A stretch of 64,000 bases of DNA from JAAFHB01 sp038236995. Its GTDB lineage: Bacteria; Bacteroidota; Bacteroidia; Bacteroidales; Prolixibacteraceae. The DNA is taken from NCBI GenBank assembly GCA_038236995.1, contig JBBRZE010000018.1:1-64000 (forward strand). The letters run 5' to 3'. Positions 56,571-64,000 of this stretch are shown here, in pieces (positions within the stretch are counted from its first letter, which is position 1; each line of letters begins with the position of its first letter). Under the pieces are notes generated by a model. That model did no database searches and was not told where the DNA came from. It saw only the letters and a list, made by a program, of their open reading frames with translations. Made by a program: the position numbers and the translations under genes.

Positions 56571-56603
56571 ACTCTAATTTTTTTAATGATAGTAAATTGA
56601 TCC

Positions 56604-58172
56604 TTAGCGGTTCTGCCAAAAAATCTTTGAAGTGAACGCGTCGATTTTCCCAACTGCAACCACGTTGTCGTTGTTCACCGAAATCTCACGTTGCGGGTAG
56701 AGCAGGCGAACCGGAGGAGTTGCGTTTGCAATGTTCGGATCCTTACTGAAAGTAATGTTAGCCGGACGTCCTGTTCTTCTGTAATCTGTCCAAATTTCAA
56801 CCGGGGCAATCCCGTTAAGCGAAACCCATTTCTGATCGAGGATCAGGTTAAGCTTGTTGGTGGCAAGGTCATAATTAACAGCGGTTTTTTCTGTTGCCAA
56901 AAATTTAGCGGCTAGCGGTGCTGAAAGACCCATGTAAACAAATGACCGGGTGATGGCCGATTCGTATAAGGCTTTACCTGAGCCGGTGATAAATCCACGT
57001 TCAATAGCTTCTGCCTGAATAAATAAACTTTCAAAGTCGGTTAAAATAGGCGCTGACTTATCTAATGTACCAATCATATAACCGGAAGCATTAGCATCTG
57101 CCAATGAAGAAAAACCGGAAGTTTTAGCATCTTTCTCTGAAATATAACCCAACTTAGAGGTAGTGGCTGCAGTACGCGCCGGTGGTTCAGTAATACCTAA
57201 TGCATTACCGGCAAATAGTGCAGTACCAGCACTTACAGTTCCGCTGTATGGATTAAAGAACCGCGAAATACGCGGGTCGGCTACTCCATTCATAAAATCT
57301 ACCACATCCTTACCTGCATTGTAATAGGTAACACCATCACTTTGAGTATTACCATCCGCTTTGTAGAAATATTCATAGAAGGGATTCATCTTAGTTGCTG
57401 AAGCCAAGAAGCTTGGATTAACCAAAGCACTTTCGCCAGCTCCCAGGTAACCGACAGAAGCTGTAGTTGCAATAGCTCCTTTAATGTAAGCATCGCGACC
57501 AGTCATACCTGATTGATGAATCAACATCCTTAATTTCAATGTATTGGCAAATTTAGCCCATTTATTCATATCACCGGCAAACATGATGTCGCTTAACCCG
57601 GTAATTTCATTGGCATTCACAGGTCTGTTCTGGATTATTTTGATTGCCGCGTCAAGCTTAACAATCAGGTCCTCATAAATGGCTTTCTGATCATCATACT
57701 TTGGTTTATATAGACCTTCGTCGGATCTGAATGCTTCACTGTAGGGGACGTTACCCCATAAATCCACAAGGTTTTGCATGATGTATGCCTTCATAATCAT
57801 CGCAATCGCCAGATAGCTTGCGTCTTTCGGATCAGTTGAAGCCTTTTCGATCTCCACAAGGTTCTGACCTGTTGTATAACTTTCCTGGAAAGCATTCTGG
57901 TAATCGCTGTTTAATAAACGATATTGCGCAAGGTTGGTAGGCTGCGAATAACCGGAACTGATACACCACAAGCCATGCCACAGGTAAACAAAATCAAACC
58001 TTCTCGGATAGTTCATTGTATAGGCAATGTTGTTCAATGTAGCCGGCAGCAGAAGTTTAGAAGGAACCTGAGACGCGATGTTCGGATTCACCTCATTCAC
58101 AGCGAGGAATTCCGTGCAGGAACTTACTAATAGTACCAATGAAACAAACAGTGTTAATATTTTCTTATTCAT
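56604..58172 (-). CDS. SusD-like lipoprotein (SusD-like_2 type), operon 3
   Basis: A 522-residue lipoprotein (Cys19 in VSSC) of the SusD-like family 2. Key stretches include MIMKAYIMQNLVDLWGNVPYSEAF, KWAKFANTLKLRMLIHQSG and the C-terminal ILDQKWVSLNGIAPVEIWTDYRR. It starts 19 bp after its susC partner, with which it should form the receptor-lid complex. Substrate unknown. Confidence 0.9.
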   Translation of the reverse strand: MNKKILTLFVSLVLLVSSCTEFLAVNEVNPNIASQVPSKLLLPATLNNIAYTMNYPRRFDFVYLWHGLWCISSGYSQPTNLAQYRLLNSDYQNAFQESYTTGQNLVEIEKASTDPKDASYLAIAMIMKAYIMQNLVDLWGNVPYSEAFRSDEGLYKPKYDDQKAIYEDLIVKLDAAIKIIQNRPVNANEITGLSDIMFAGDMNKWAKFANTLKLRMLIHQSGMTGRDAYIKGAIATTASVGYLGAGESALVNPSFLASATKMNPFYEYFYKADGNTQSDGVTYYNAGKDVVDFMNGVADPRISRFFNPYSGTVSAGTALFAGNALGITEPPARTAATTSKLGYISEKDAKTSGFSSLADANASGYMIGTLDKSAPILTDFESLFIQAEAIERGFITGSGKALYESAITRSFVYMGLSAPLAAKFLATEKTAVNYDLATNKLNLILDQKWVSLNGIAPVEIWTDYRRTGRPANITFSKDPNIANATPPVRLLYPQREISVNNDNVVAVGKIDAFTSKIFWQNR

Positions 58173-58191
58173 CGTATTTGAATTTAAAATT

Positions 58192-61100
58192 TTAGAAAGT
58201 AAGTTTTACGCTAAACCCATAAAGCCGGGTAGGAGGTGCCTGGTCTTCGGTCGTGAAACCAACCGCGTTACTTGATGTGGATGAGTTGTTAAACTCAGGA
58301 TCTGTCCATACGTTTGTTTTTGGACGCAGCATCAGCAGGTTCCTTCCAACAATACCTACCTGGGCATTCTTGATTACATTGCTGCCAAAGATGCGGTCTA
58401 CAGGAATATCGTAGGTCAATGCTACTTCTCTCAGTTTCCAGAATGCAGCGCTTGTCACATATGCCATGTCGGTGGTGTGGTAAGCAGAGTTAACCCAGAA
58501 TTGACGACCGGCCTGAGCGACCAACGCAGTCGTGTTAGGCGTATAAACACCCGGCGAAGTTTCAATCACTGAATTTGGAATGATAAAGGATTGGCGTCCG
58601 TTCAGTGCAGAGTGTTCCGAAACACCTGTAAAGTCGAGTGCATTTCCTATTCGGTTGTTGATAACGTTACCACCACGGTATTCAGCTACGGCTGACAATC
58701 TGAATCCTTTGTAAGTCAAATCAGTAGCTAGTCCAACAATGTGGTTTGGATTACCATGACCAACCTGTGTTACAGCAGAGTTAACAGAAGGAAGTCCGGT
58801 AAGTTTGTCAACGATGATGTGACCCTGCGGATCCCTGTTTACGTCGGTAACTTTGATATTAGGAAATTGCTCACCAACTGTGGCATAAGACACACTGGTA
58901 TTGGTACCGTCAGAAATCGCAATTTCATCTAAAGTTCCGGGAATGATTGAGATTACTTTCGATTCGGTATAGGAGTAATTGAGAGATCCGTTCCAGCGTA
59001 CATCACCTATTCTAAGAATTGGCGTAAACTTCAGGTCAACCTCAATACCTCTATTCTGTAACTCACCTGCATTGATATAAGCGCGATAAAAACCGGTTGC
59101 AGCCGAGATGGTGGCTGGAATCGTCTGATCTTTCGTATTTGACTGATAGATGTTGCTTTCGAAATGGATTTTGTTTTTCAGAAAACTCATCTCAATACCA
59201 GCTTCCATTTCGGTTGTCTGCTCAGGTTTTAACGATTTATTGCTCAAGGTAGTGCTCAATGCAAATCCCGCTATCTTCCCGTATGGAAACCCTGGAGCAG
59301 AAGGATAGGATGGCAGTGTTGCATAAAAGTCGGTTAATGCGATTTGTCCGGTTTGTGACCAACCGCCTCTTAATTTCAGGAACGAAAGGACAGGATTGCT
59401 GACCAAAGTCGGAAACATATCCGAAAGGATCAAACTGGCATCAGCTGCGGGATAGAAGAATGAACGGTTTGCTTTTGTTAATCTTGAGTCCCAGTCATTA
59501 CGGGCCGACAAGTGTAAGAAAGCATAGTTCTTGAATCCAAGAGTTGCATCCGCAAAAACACCGATCGAATTACGTTTTTCAGTAGTTTGTGATACAGTTG
59601 GCTCGCCAAAACGGTTACTAATATTATAGAGACCCGGAATAACCAACGATCCGGTTGCATCATATGAGGATTCGTAACGCTGCATATAAACAGAGTTACC
59701 AAGTATTGCTTTAATAGAGAAATCACCAAATTTTTTGTCCGCAGTAATCAATACGTCATTGGTCAGAACCATTGTTTGTCTCATCTGGTCGCTTGAACTA
59801 CCTGAATAGGGCGATGTTACACCCATATGGCCCTGACTCCACGGGTCAGACTTGGAATAGCTGTTATAGATCGCCTCGTCTTTGTAGTTGTGATTGTTGA
59901 TTGTGTTGAAGACAAGACCCGTACGGTTTGAAATATCAAGCCATTTAAGCGGTTTCAGCGAGAGGTTAACAGAACCTAAAACATCATCACGCATTTGTTT
60001 TTTGCGAGAATGCTTGATTTGCCAGTAAGGATTTGGATAGTATGCATTGAAATATCCATCTAACGTAGCAAAAGGATTGTTCACGATGTCTTTGTATTTT
60101 GTGACATTAACTTGTGGAGGCGTATTTAAAAGATTCCAGTAAACGCCACGATCCTGGTTCATATCACCACCTGATACATCTGTAGCAGTTTGTGTAAAAC
60201 TCAACGTGTAATCGGCTGCAAAAATGCCATAATTTCTGCCACCTGCCATGCGGGCGCCGGTTCTGCGGTTTTTATCACCAGGAATCGTTCCGGTTGTTGA
60301 AACATCCTGTGCTGAGAGGTAGAAATGACTATTCTCATCGCTGCTGCTTACAGAAATGTCATTCTGCAGCGAAATACCAGTATTGAAGAAATTCTTTTTC
60401 TGATTTTTAATAGCGCTGTAAGGAATCATCTGGTAAGAACCATCAACCAGTTTACCACCCAAAATGACCATCTGGCCATTGAATTCCGGACCAAAAGTCT
60501 GGTTTTCGTAAGAGGTGTAAGGGTCAGTATTGCGGTCAGGTCCGATGAACATCGTATAGTTCGGATCAGAGTTCGAAGTTGTTTCACTTGAACCACCTCC
60601 GAAACGTGTTTGTAAATTTGGCAGGTAAGAAACCTGTTCAAAAGTCGTGATATTACTGATTTTTACAGTCAGTTTGCCTTTATCACCTCTTTTAGTGGTT
60701 ACAATCAATACCCCGTTCGATGCATCGTTTCCGTAAAGAGCCGCTGCCGAAGCACCTTTCAATACGTTAACACTTTCAATATCATTTGGGTTAACTGAGT
60801 TAAGGTAAGTAGCGCTAACAGGAACTCCGTCCAAAACGACCAAAGCCTGGTTACTTGCCAAAAAGTGGCGGTTACCGCGAAGTGTAATCTTGGTATCAGG
60901 GTTTACACCATTATTAATAGTGTTAATCTGAAGACCAGATACCTTTGCTGCCATACCATTCATAACGTTGGCAGCACCTGCGGCTGTCAACTCCTCGTTG
61001 GCAACTTTAGCAGTAGCAGTACCCATCTCTTTCGGATTTCTTTTAATACCCATTGCTGTGACAATAACTTCATCAACAGAAACGTTCTCAGCCTTCAAAG

Positions 61101-61383
61101 AAATGGCATATGTAGCAGAACCGGTAATTGGGATTTCAGCTGAAACCATCCCCACAAAAGAGATCATTAATGCCTTCCCGCTTTGGGGTACTTTTAGGGT
61201 AAACTTCCCGTCCATATCGGTGACAGTTCCCAGCGTAGTCCCTTTAACTACCACGGAAGCTCCAGGAATGGAACTTCCATCTCCGCTAGAAGTCACAACA
61301 CCAGAGAGCTCTCTGGTCTGTGCAAAAACCACTTGCAATCCTATGAACGCCAGAAAAGCAAGCAACAGCGAAATTTTCTTCAT
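58192..61383 (-). CDS. SusC/RagA TonB-dependent transporter, operon 3
   Basis: A 1063-residue outer-membrane transporter: signal (1-21), CarboxypepD_reg-like domain (about 24-100), plug (ITLRGNRHFLASNQALVVLDG; ESVNVLKGASAAALYGNDASNGV) and barrel ending FSVKLTF. It is the first gene of the operon susC, susD, DUF1735-like, Fn3-like lipoprotein. A complete consensus promoter lies 214-243 bp upstream. The signal and first beta-sandwich are almost the same as in the operon 2 SusC. Confidence 0.95.
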   Translation of the reverse strand: MKKISLLLAFLAFIGLQVVFAQTRELSGVVTSSGDGSSIPGASVVVKGTTLGTVTDMDGKFTLKVPQSGKALMISFVGMVSAEIPITGSATYAISLKAENVSVDEVIVTAMGIKRNPKEMGTATAKVANEELTAAGAANVMNGMAAKVSGLQINTINNGVNPDTKITLRGNRHFLASNQALVVLDGVPVSATYLNSVNPNDIESVNVLKGASAAALYGNDASNGVLIVTTKRGDKGKLTVKISNITTFEQVSYLPNLQTRFGGGSSETTSNSDPNYTMFIGPDRNTDPYTSYENQTFGPEFNGQMVILGGKLVDGSYQMIPYSAIKNQKKNFFNTGISLQNDISVSSSDENSHFYLSAQDVSTTGTIPGDKNRRTGARMAGGRNYGIFAADYTLSFTQTATDVSGGDMNQDRGVYWNLLNTPPQVNVTKYKDIVNNPFATLDGYFNAYYPNPYWQIKHSRKKQMRDDVLGSVNLSLKPLKWLDISNRTGLVFNTINNHNYKDEAIYNSYSKSDPWSQGHMGVTSPYSGSSSDQMRQTMVLTNDVLITADKKFGDFSIKAILGNSVYMQRYESSYDATGSLVIPGLYNISNRFGEPTVSQTTEKRNSIGVFADATLGFKNYAFLHLSARNDWDSRLTKANRSFFYPAADASLILSDMFPTLVSNPVLSFLKLRGGWSQTGQIALTDFYATLPSYPSAPGFPYGKIAGFALSTTLSNKSLKPEQTTEMEAGIEMSFLKNKIHFESNIYQSNTKDQTIPATISAATGFYRAYINAGELQNRGIEVDLKFTPILRIGDVRWNGSLNYSYTESKVISIIPGTLDEIAISDGTNTSVSYATVGEQFPNIKVTDVNRDPQGHIIVDKLTGLPSVNSAVTQVGHGNPNHIVGLATDLTYKGFRLSAVAEYRGGNVINNRIGNALDFTGVSEHSALNGRQSFIIPNSVIETSPGVYTPNTTALVAQAGRQFWVNSAYHTTDMAYVTSAAFWKLREVALTYDIPVDRIFGSNVIKNAQVGIVGRNLLMLRPKTNVWTDPEFNNSSTSSNAVGFTTEDQAPPTRLYGFSVKLTF

Positions 61384-61791
61384 AGACTAAATTTTAGTGT
61401 TTAAAAAATAAAATTAATAGTGATAAAAATAATTAACAAAAGATCCCGGATTAAGTTTTAACGATCATTAACAAATGAAACTGACACCTTAACTGTCTAA
61501 AAAAACTCCGCCAAGCCTCTTTTAACACATTTAATCCAAATAATGTTGCGATCTGTTAATTAAAACTACAAAACTGTTAAAAATTGTTATTCGGTGCAAA
61601 TATATTTAAAGAAAAATATTCTGCAATGGGTATGAAACAGTATGAAATTACGTTAACAATTTATTAATGTGACTTTTGTCATGTTTGTACAGGTTTGCCT
61701 TTCCGGGGGAGGCTGTATTTAATTAACTATTAGATTAATAGTAAACATCGCTTTTTTTAATTGTGGCTTGTATAGAATGATTAAAAATTAT
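61384..61791. other. Leader and upstream region of susC operon 3
   Basis: A 408-bp gap containing an approximately 205-nt susC leader and the promoter at 61,597-61,626. The remaining part up to the nucleotidase stop shows no gene or strong terminator. Confidence 0.45.
61597..61626 (-). promoter_or_regulatory. Promoter of SusC/SusD operon 3
   Basis: On the minus strand, TTG (61,626-61,624), 19 bp, TATATTTG (61,604-61,597). The spacing and -7 sequence are the same as for operon 1. Confidence 0.75.
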
Positions 61792-62592
61792 TTATAAAAT
61801 TTTAATTAATTGATGTAGATCTGAAATAATTGCAGTTTTGATGCTTTTATTATTATTTATTGACTGGCTTAGGTTTAAAATAGGGGGGGTGCTTGCTAAA
61901 ATATCGATAATATTCTGACTGGTGGGTATAAAAAAATGGCCCATCCAGTTCTTTTGATCAATATTGGGATTGAAATAGATTTGATCGATGCCAAAATTCA
62001 TTGCGCCCACTATATCGGCGTCCCATGAGTCTCCGATCATCAGTGAGCTATTTTTAGGGGCATTCATCGACTTAATGGCGTATTCGAAGATCTCTTTCTT
62101 TGGTTTTTGAGCTCCAATCTCTTCCGAAATGAATATTTTCCGAAAATATTTCGATAATTCCGATTTTAGGATTTTATCATATTGAACTTCCTTGAATCCG
62201 TTTGTTATAATAGCTACGTCGTATCGTCCATGCAGAAAATCGAGCACTTTGCGGGCTCCTTCCACCAGTTTTGTTTGTAATGGCATTTCGGACAAGTATT
62301 TAGCATTTACAAGCCCGCCTCCTATGCTGAGGGGAGTACCATTCTTCTCAAACGCTTCTTCAAAACGTTGAATGCTTAACACCTTCTTGGTCATCAGGCC
62401 TTGCCGGTATAAGTTCCATAGGTTTTCATTGACTTCGCTATAGATCTTAAAAAAGGCATCGTATGAACCAATCTGATCCAGTAATTGCAATTTATCCAAA
62501 GCGATATACAGCGCATCGAATGAATTGGAATTAAAATCCCAGATTGTATTGTCCAGATCGAAAAACAGGTGGGTGTATTTTTTTGGGGCCAT
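61792..62592 (-). CDS. YjjG-type HAD nucleotidase
   Basis: A haloacid-dehalogenase-fold phosphatase of the YjjG (non-canonical pyrimidine nucleotidase) type. From the ATG at 62,592 it has 266 residues; the longer frame to 62,667 adds 25 residues before the first strand and is not preferred. Motifs: FFDLDNT with nucleophile Asp12, AIITNGF (motif II), KPKKEIFEYA (motif III Lys) and MIGDSWDADI (motif IV). It probably hydrolyses nucleoside monophosphates, including damaged pyrimidines. The C-terminal about 40 residues (NIIDILASTPPILNL...) are longer than in the core family. Confidence 0.87.
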   Translation of the reverse strand: MAPKKYTHLFFDLDNTIWDFNSNSFDALYIALDKLQLLDQIGSYDAFFKIYSEVNENLWNLYRQGLMTKKVLSIQRFEEAFEKNGTPLSIGGGLVNAKYLSEMPLQTKLVEGARKVLDFLHGRYDVAIITNGFKEVQYDKILKSELSKYFRKIFISEEIGAQKPKKEIFEYAIKSMNAPKNSSLMIGDSWDADIVGAMNFGIDQIYFNPNIDQKNWMGHFFIPTSQNIIDILASTPPILNLSQSINNNKSIKTAIISDLHQLIKIL

Positions 62593-62683
62593 TGTTGATG
62601 TAGGTTGTTCTGAAATATTTAGGAGCTTATTTTTAAAAGCCCGAAGGGCTGTTACGATTATAGACAAGGATGAATTAATGCGG

Positions 62684-62708
62684 CAACCAACCCCGATGGG
62701 GTGAAATT
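62684..62708 (-). repeat. REP hairpin downstream of the tyrosine transposase
   Basis: CAACCAACCCCGATGGGGTG then AAAT: a CCCC/GGGG hairpin with the flank CAACCAA, an inverted copy of the repeats on the other side of the transposase gene. Confidence 0.75.
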
Positions 62709-62718
62709 ATTGATGATA

Positions 62719-63183
62719 TTATTCTTCATTCCACTTGAATAAATACTTTTCATCATATTCGATTTCAAATTTCCTCAAAAAATCCAGATACTCTTCTTTG
62801 AATGTCTTTTTGCGATGATGTTCTTCCTGATTTAGTATATACTGATATACCTGTTCGATTTGAGAATGTGCATAAGAAAATGAGCCATACCCTTCCTGCC
62901 ATGAAAATTTACCGGGAACAAATTTTTGGGTATTAATGAAATTACTTGTATTATTCTTAATATCTCTTACTAAATCAGATAACGCTAAGGAAGGTTTTAA
63001 CCCAATAAACAAATGGACATGATTTGCTACTCCATTCACAATTATAGGTTTCTGATTTTTGCCTTTAATGATTCCTGCCATGTATTTGAAAACTTCTTCA
63101 CGCCAAGGCTTTTGTAATAAGTTCGCCCGACCCTCAACGGCAAATACAGCCTGAATATAGATCTGTGAAAATGTTCCTGCCAT
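62719..63183 (-). CDS. REP-associated tyrosine transposase (IS200/IS605 Y1 family)
   Basis: A 154-residue HUH single-strand transposase. The HxH motif is His55-Val-His57 (ANHVHLF), and the catalytic tyrosine is most likely Tyr115 in QYILNQ. The gene is bracketed by inverted GC hairpins of the REP type (62,684-62,708 and 63,198-63,210), with another copy at 63,251. This layout fits a RAYT, a domesticated relative of IS200 transposases that acts on REP sequences. The gene looks intact. No accessory tnpB is present. Confidence 0.88.
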   Translation of the reverse strand: MAGTFSQIYIQAVFAVEGRANLLQKPWREEVFKYMAGIIKGKNQKPIIVNGVANHVHLFIGLKPSLALSDLVRDIKNNTSNFINTQKFVPGKFSWQEGYGSFSYAHSQIEQVYQYILNQEEHHRKKTFKEEYLDFLRKFEIEYDEKYLFKWNEE

Positions 63184-63197
63184 AATTATTATATTTC

Positions 63198-63237
63198 ACC
63201 CCTTCGGGGTTTGGTTGATAATCAATTGAAATGCAAT
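63198..63237 (+). repeat. REP unit, first copy upstream of the transposase
   Basis: Hairpin ACCCCTTCGGGGT followed by TTGGTTGATAATCAATTG and AAATGCAAT. It shares about 40 bp with the unit at 63,251 and is inverted relative to 62,684-62,708. Confidence 0.8.
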
Positions 63238-63250
63238 CTATAATATTGAC

Positions 63251-63290
63251 ACCCCGTCGGGGTTTGGTTGATAATAAATTGAAATACAAT
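63251..63290 (+). repeat. REP unit, second copy upstream of the transposase
   Basis: Hairpin ACCCCGTCGGGGT then TTGGTTGATAATAAATTG and AAATACAAT, a direct repeat of the unit 53 bp earlier. Confidence 0.8.
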
Positions 63291-63291
63291 A

Positions 63292-63330
63292 ACCACAAAG
63301 TCGCACAAAGGATCGCACAAAGTCACACAA
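63292..63330 (+). repeat. CACAAAG-rich inverted repeat, left arm
   Basis: ACCACAAAGTCGCACAAAGG followed by ATCGCACAAAGTCACACAA. It is an imperfect inverted copy of 63,457-63,497 and flanks the GxxExxY remnant. Confidence 0.7.
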
Positions 63331-63334
63331 CGAA

Positions 63335-63475
63335 CTAAAGAATGACCCGTTTAATGCCATTTTTAAGATGCATGACATTAAAATTAGCCAATAACCCTAA
63401 CTTCCATCCGGAAAGTTTTAAAAATTCCTTCTGTATCCATAAATGTTGTAATTTTCCTTTGTGAACCTTTGCGAT
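63335..63475 (-). pseudogene. GxxExxY-family protein remnant
   Basis: An open minus-strand frame of 46 codons closed by a TAG at 63,335-63,337 and preceded by a TAG at 63,476-63,478. It ends FLKLSGWKLGLLANFNVMHL then KNGIKRVIL, which matches the C-terminal end of GxxExxY-type (PD-(D/E)XK-like) proteins. The N-terminal two thirds, including the motif that names the family, are missing, and no start codon is apparent, so it is a fragment. Confidence 0.65.
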
Positions 63476-63497
63476 CTACTTTGGGCAACTTTGTGGT
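63457..63497 (-). repeat. CACAAAG-rich inverted repeat, right arm
   Basis: Read on the minus strand: ACCACAAAGTTGCCCAAAGT then AGATCGCAAAGGTTCACAAAGG. It pairs imperfectly with the left arm at 63,292-63,330. Confidence 0.7.
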
Positions 63498-63528
63498 AAA
63501 GAAACTTCGATTTCCGCTTTATATTCGC

Positions 63529-64000
63529 TTATTCCTCCTCATCCTCCTTATCACTCAGTTTCGGGTCGGGTTTACCTTCCAAAACGATCACAATTTCCCC
63601 TTTAATCGTTTTAGATTGAAAGTGAAGCAATACCTCGGCTACTGTACCCCGGAAATTTTCTTCAAAGAGTTTGGAGAGTTCGCGCGAAACAGAGACTTTT
63701 CTGTCGGACCCAAAATATTCGGCGAATTGTTCAAGTGCTTTAACAAGGCGATAGGGTGATTCATAAAAGATCATCGTTCGTGTTTCGTCGGCTAACTCCT
63801 TTAGTTTCTTTTGCCTCCCTTTCTTTTGAGGCAAAAATCCTTCAAAACAAAACCGGTCGCTGGGAAATCCTGAATTAACAAGGGCTGGAACAAAAGCTGT
63901 TGCGCCGGGAAGGCATTCAACTTCAACACCCATATTGAGGCAGGTTCTCGTCAGCAAAAACCCGGGGTCGGATATTGATGGAGTCCCGGCATCAGATATA
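63529..64000 (-). CDS. rsmI: 16S rRNA (cytidine-2'-O)-methyltransferase, 3' part
   Basis: RsmI methylates the 2'-hydroxyl of C1402 of 16S rRNA. The frame stays open to the window edge, so the N-terminus lies beyond it; an internal ATG at 63,957 is not the start. The visible C-terminal 156 residues begin ISDAGTPSISDPGF, a hallmark of the SAM-binding tetrapyrrole-methylase fold, then GVEVECLPGATAFVPALVNS, SDRFCFEGFLP, and TMIFYESPYRL. The C-terminus carries an acidic tail (SDKEDEEE). Upstream genes are unseen. Confidence 0.92.
   Translation of the reverse strand, partial: ISDAGTPSISDPGFLLTRTCLNMGVEVECLPGATAFVPALVNSGFPSDRFCFEGFLPQKKGRQKKLKELADETRTMIFYESPYRLVKALEQFAEYFGSDRKVSVSRELSKLFEENFRGTVAEVLLHFQSKTIKGEIVIVLEGKPDPKLSDKEDEEE

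Overview
The window looks like chromosome from a member of the Bacteroidota, probably class Bacteroidia. The evidence is three SusC/SusD-type outer-membrane uptake operons, a GldB-type lipoprotein, DUF5686, DUF1573 and DUF4369/TlpA proteins, a four-gene ExbB/ExbD cluster, A/T-rich spacers, few Shine-Dalgarno sequences, and promoters of the Bacteroidota type (TTG, about 19 bp, TAnnTTTG). I did not attempt a species call. No rRNA, tRNA or CRISPR array was seen.

Positions 1-31,450 are mostly housekeeping. They hold fatty-acid synthesis (fabF, acpP), a compact plus-strand run (purN, an S66 LD-carboxypeptidase, yraN, a YjbR-type protein, an S4 RNA-binding protein, a sugar porter), a DUF5686 outer-membrane protein, tadA and aspS. 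An exbB/4-TM protein/exbD/exbD operon follows, then a long minus-strand run (asparaginase, tatD, lepA, uvrA, a lytic transglycosylase). Next come an ECF sigma factor overlapping a membrane-anchored beta-barrel protein, a lipoprotein serpin, a DedA protein, and TlpA, MeaB, DUF1573 and phosphofructokinase genes.

Positions 31,830-41,725 carry a tandem pair of secreted DUF1080 proteins, a small antitoxin-like gene followed by a broken PemK/MazF-like toxin, a palindromic REP-like element, gldB-like, an outer-membrane barrel gene, NAD synthetase, a Crp/Fnr regulator and a two-domain M16 peptidase.

Positions 41,860-61,630 are accessory: three SusC/SusD operons in a row on the minus strand, with no glycoside hydrolases, sulfatases or dedicated regulators. 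The three susC genes share a nearly identical signal-peptide region and a matching -7 promoter element about 200 nt upstream of each start. Between operons 1 and 2 lie two adjacent tandem arrays (five 42-bp units, then about 15.7 units of 21 bp) that stay open in reading frames on both strands. Between operons 2 and 3 is a decayed gene with four in-frame stops.

Positions 61,790-64,000 hold a YjjG-type nucleotidase, a REP-associated tyrosine transposase bracketed by its hairpin repeats, the tail of a GxxExxY-type gene lying between imperfect inverted CACAAAG-rich repeats, and the 3' part of rsmI running off the window. The tandem arrays, the REP/transposase module, the GxxExxY remnant and the shared susC promoter architecture are the most interesting items.
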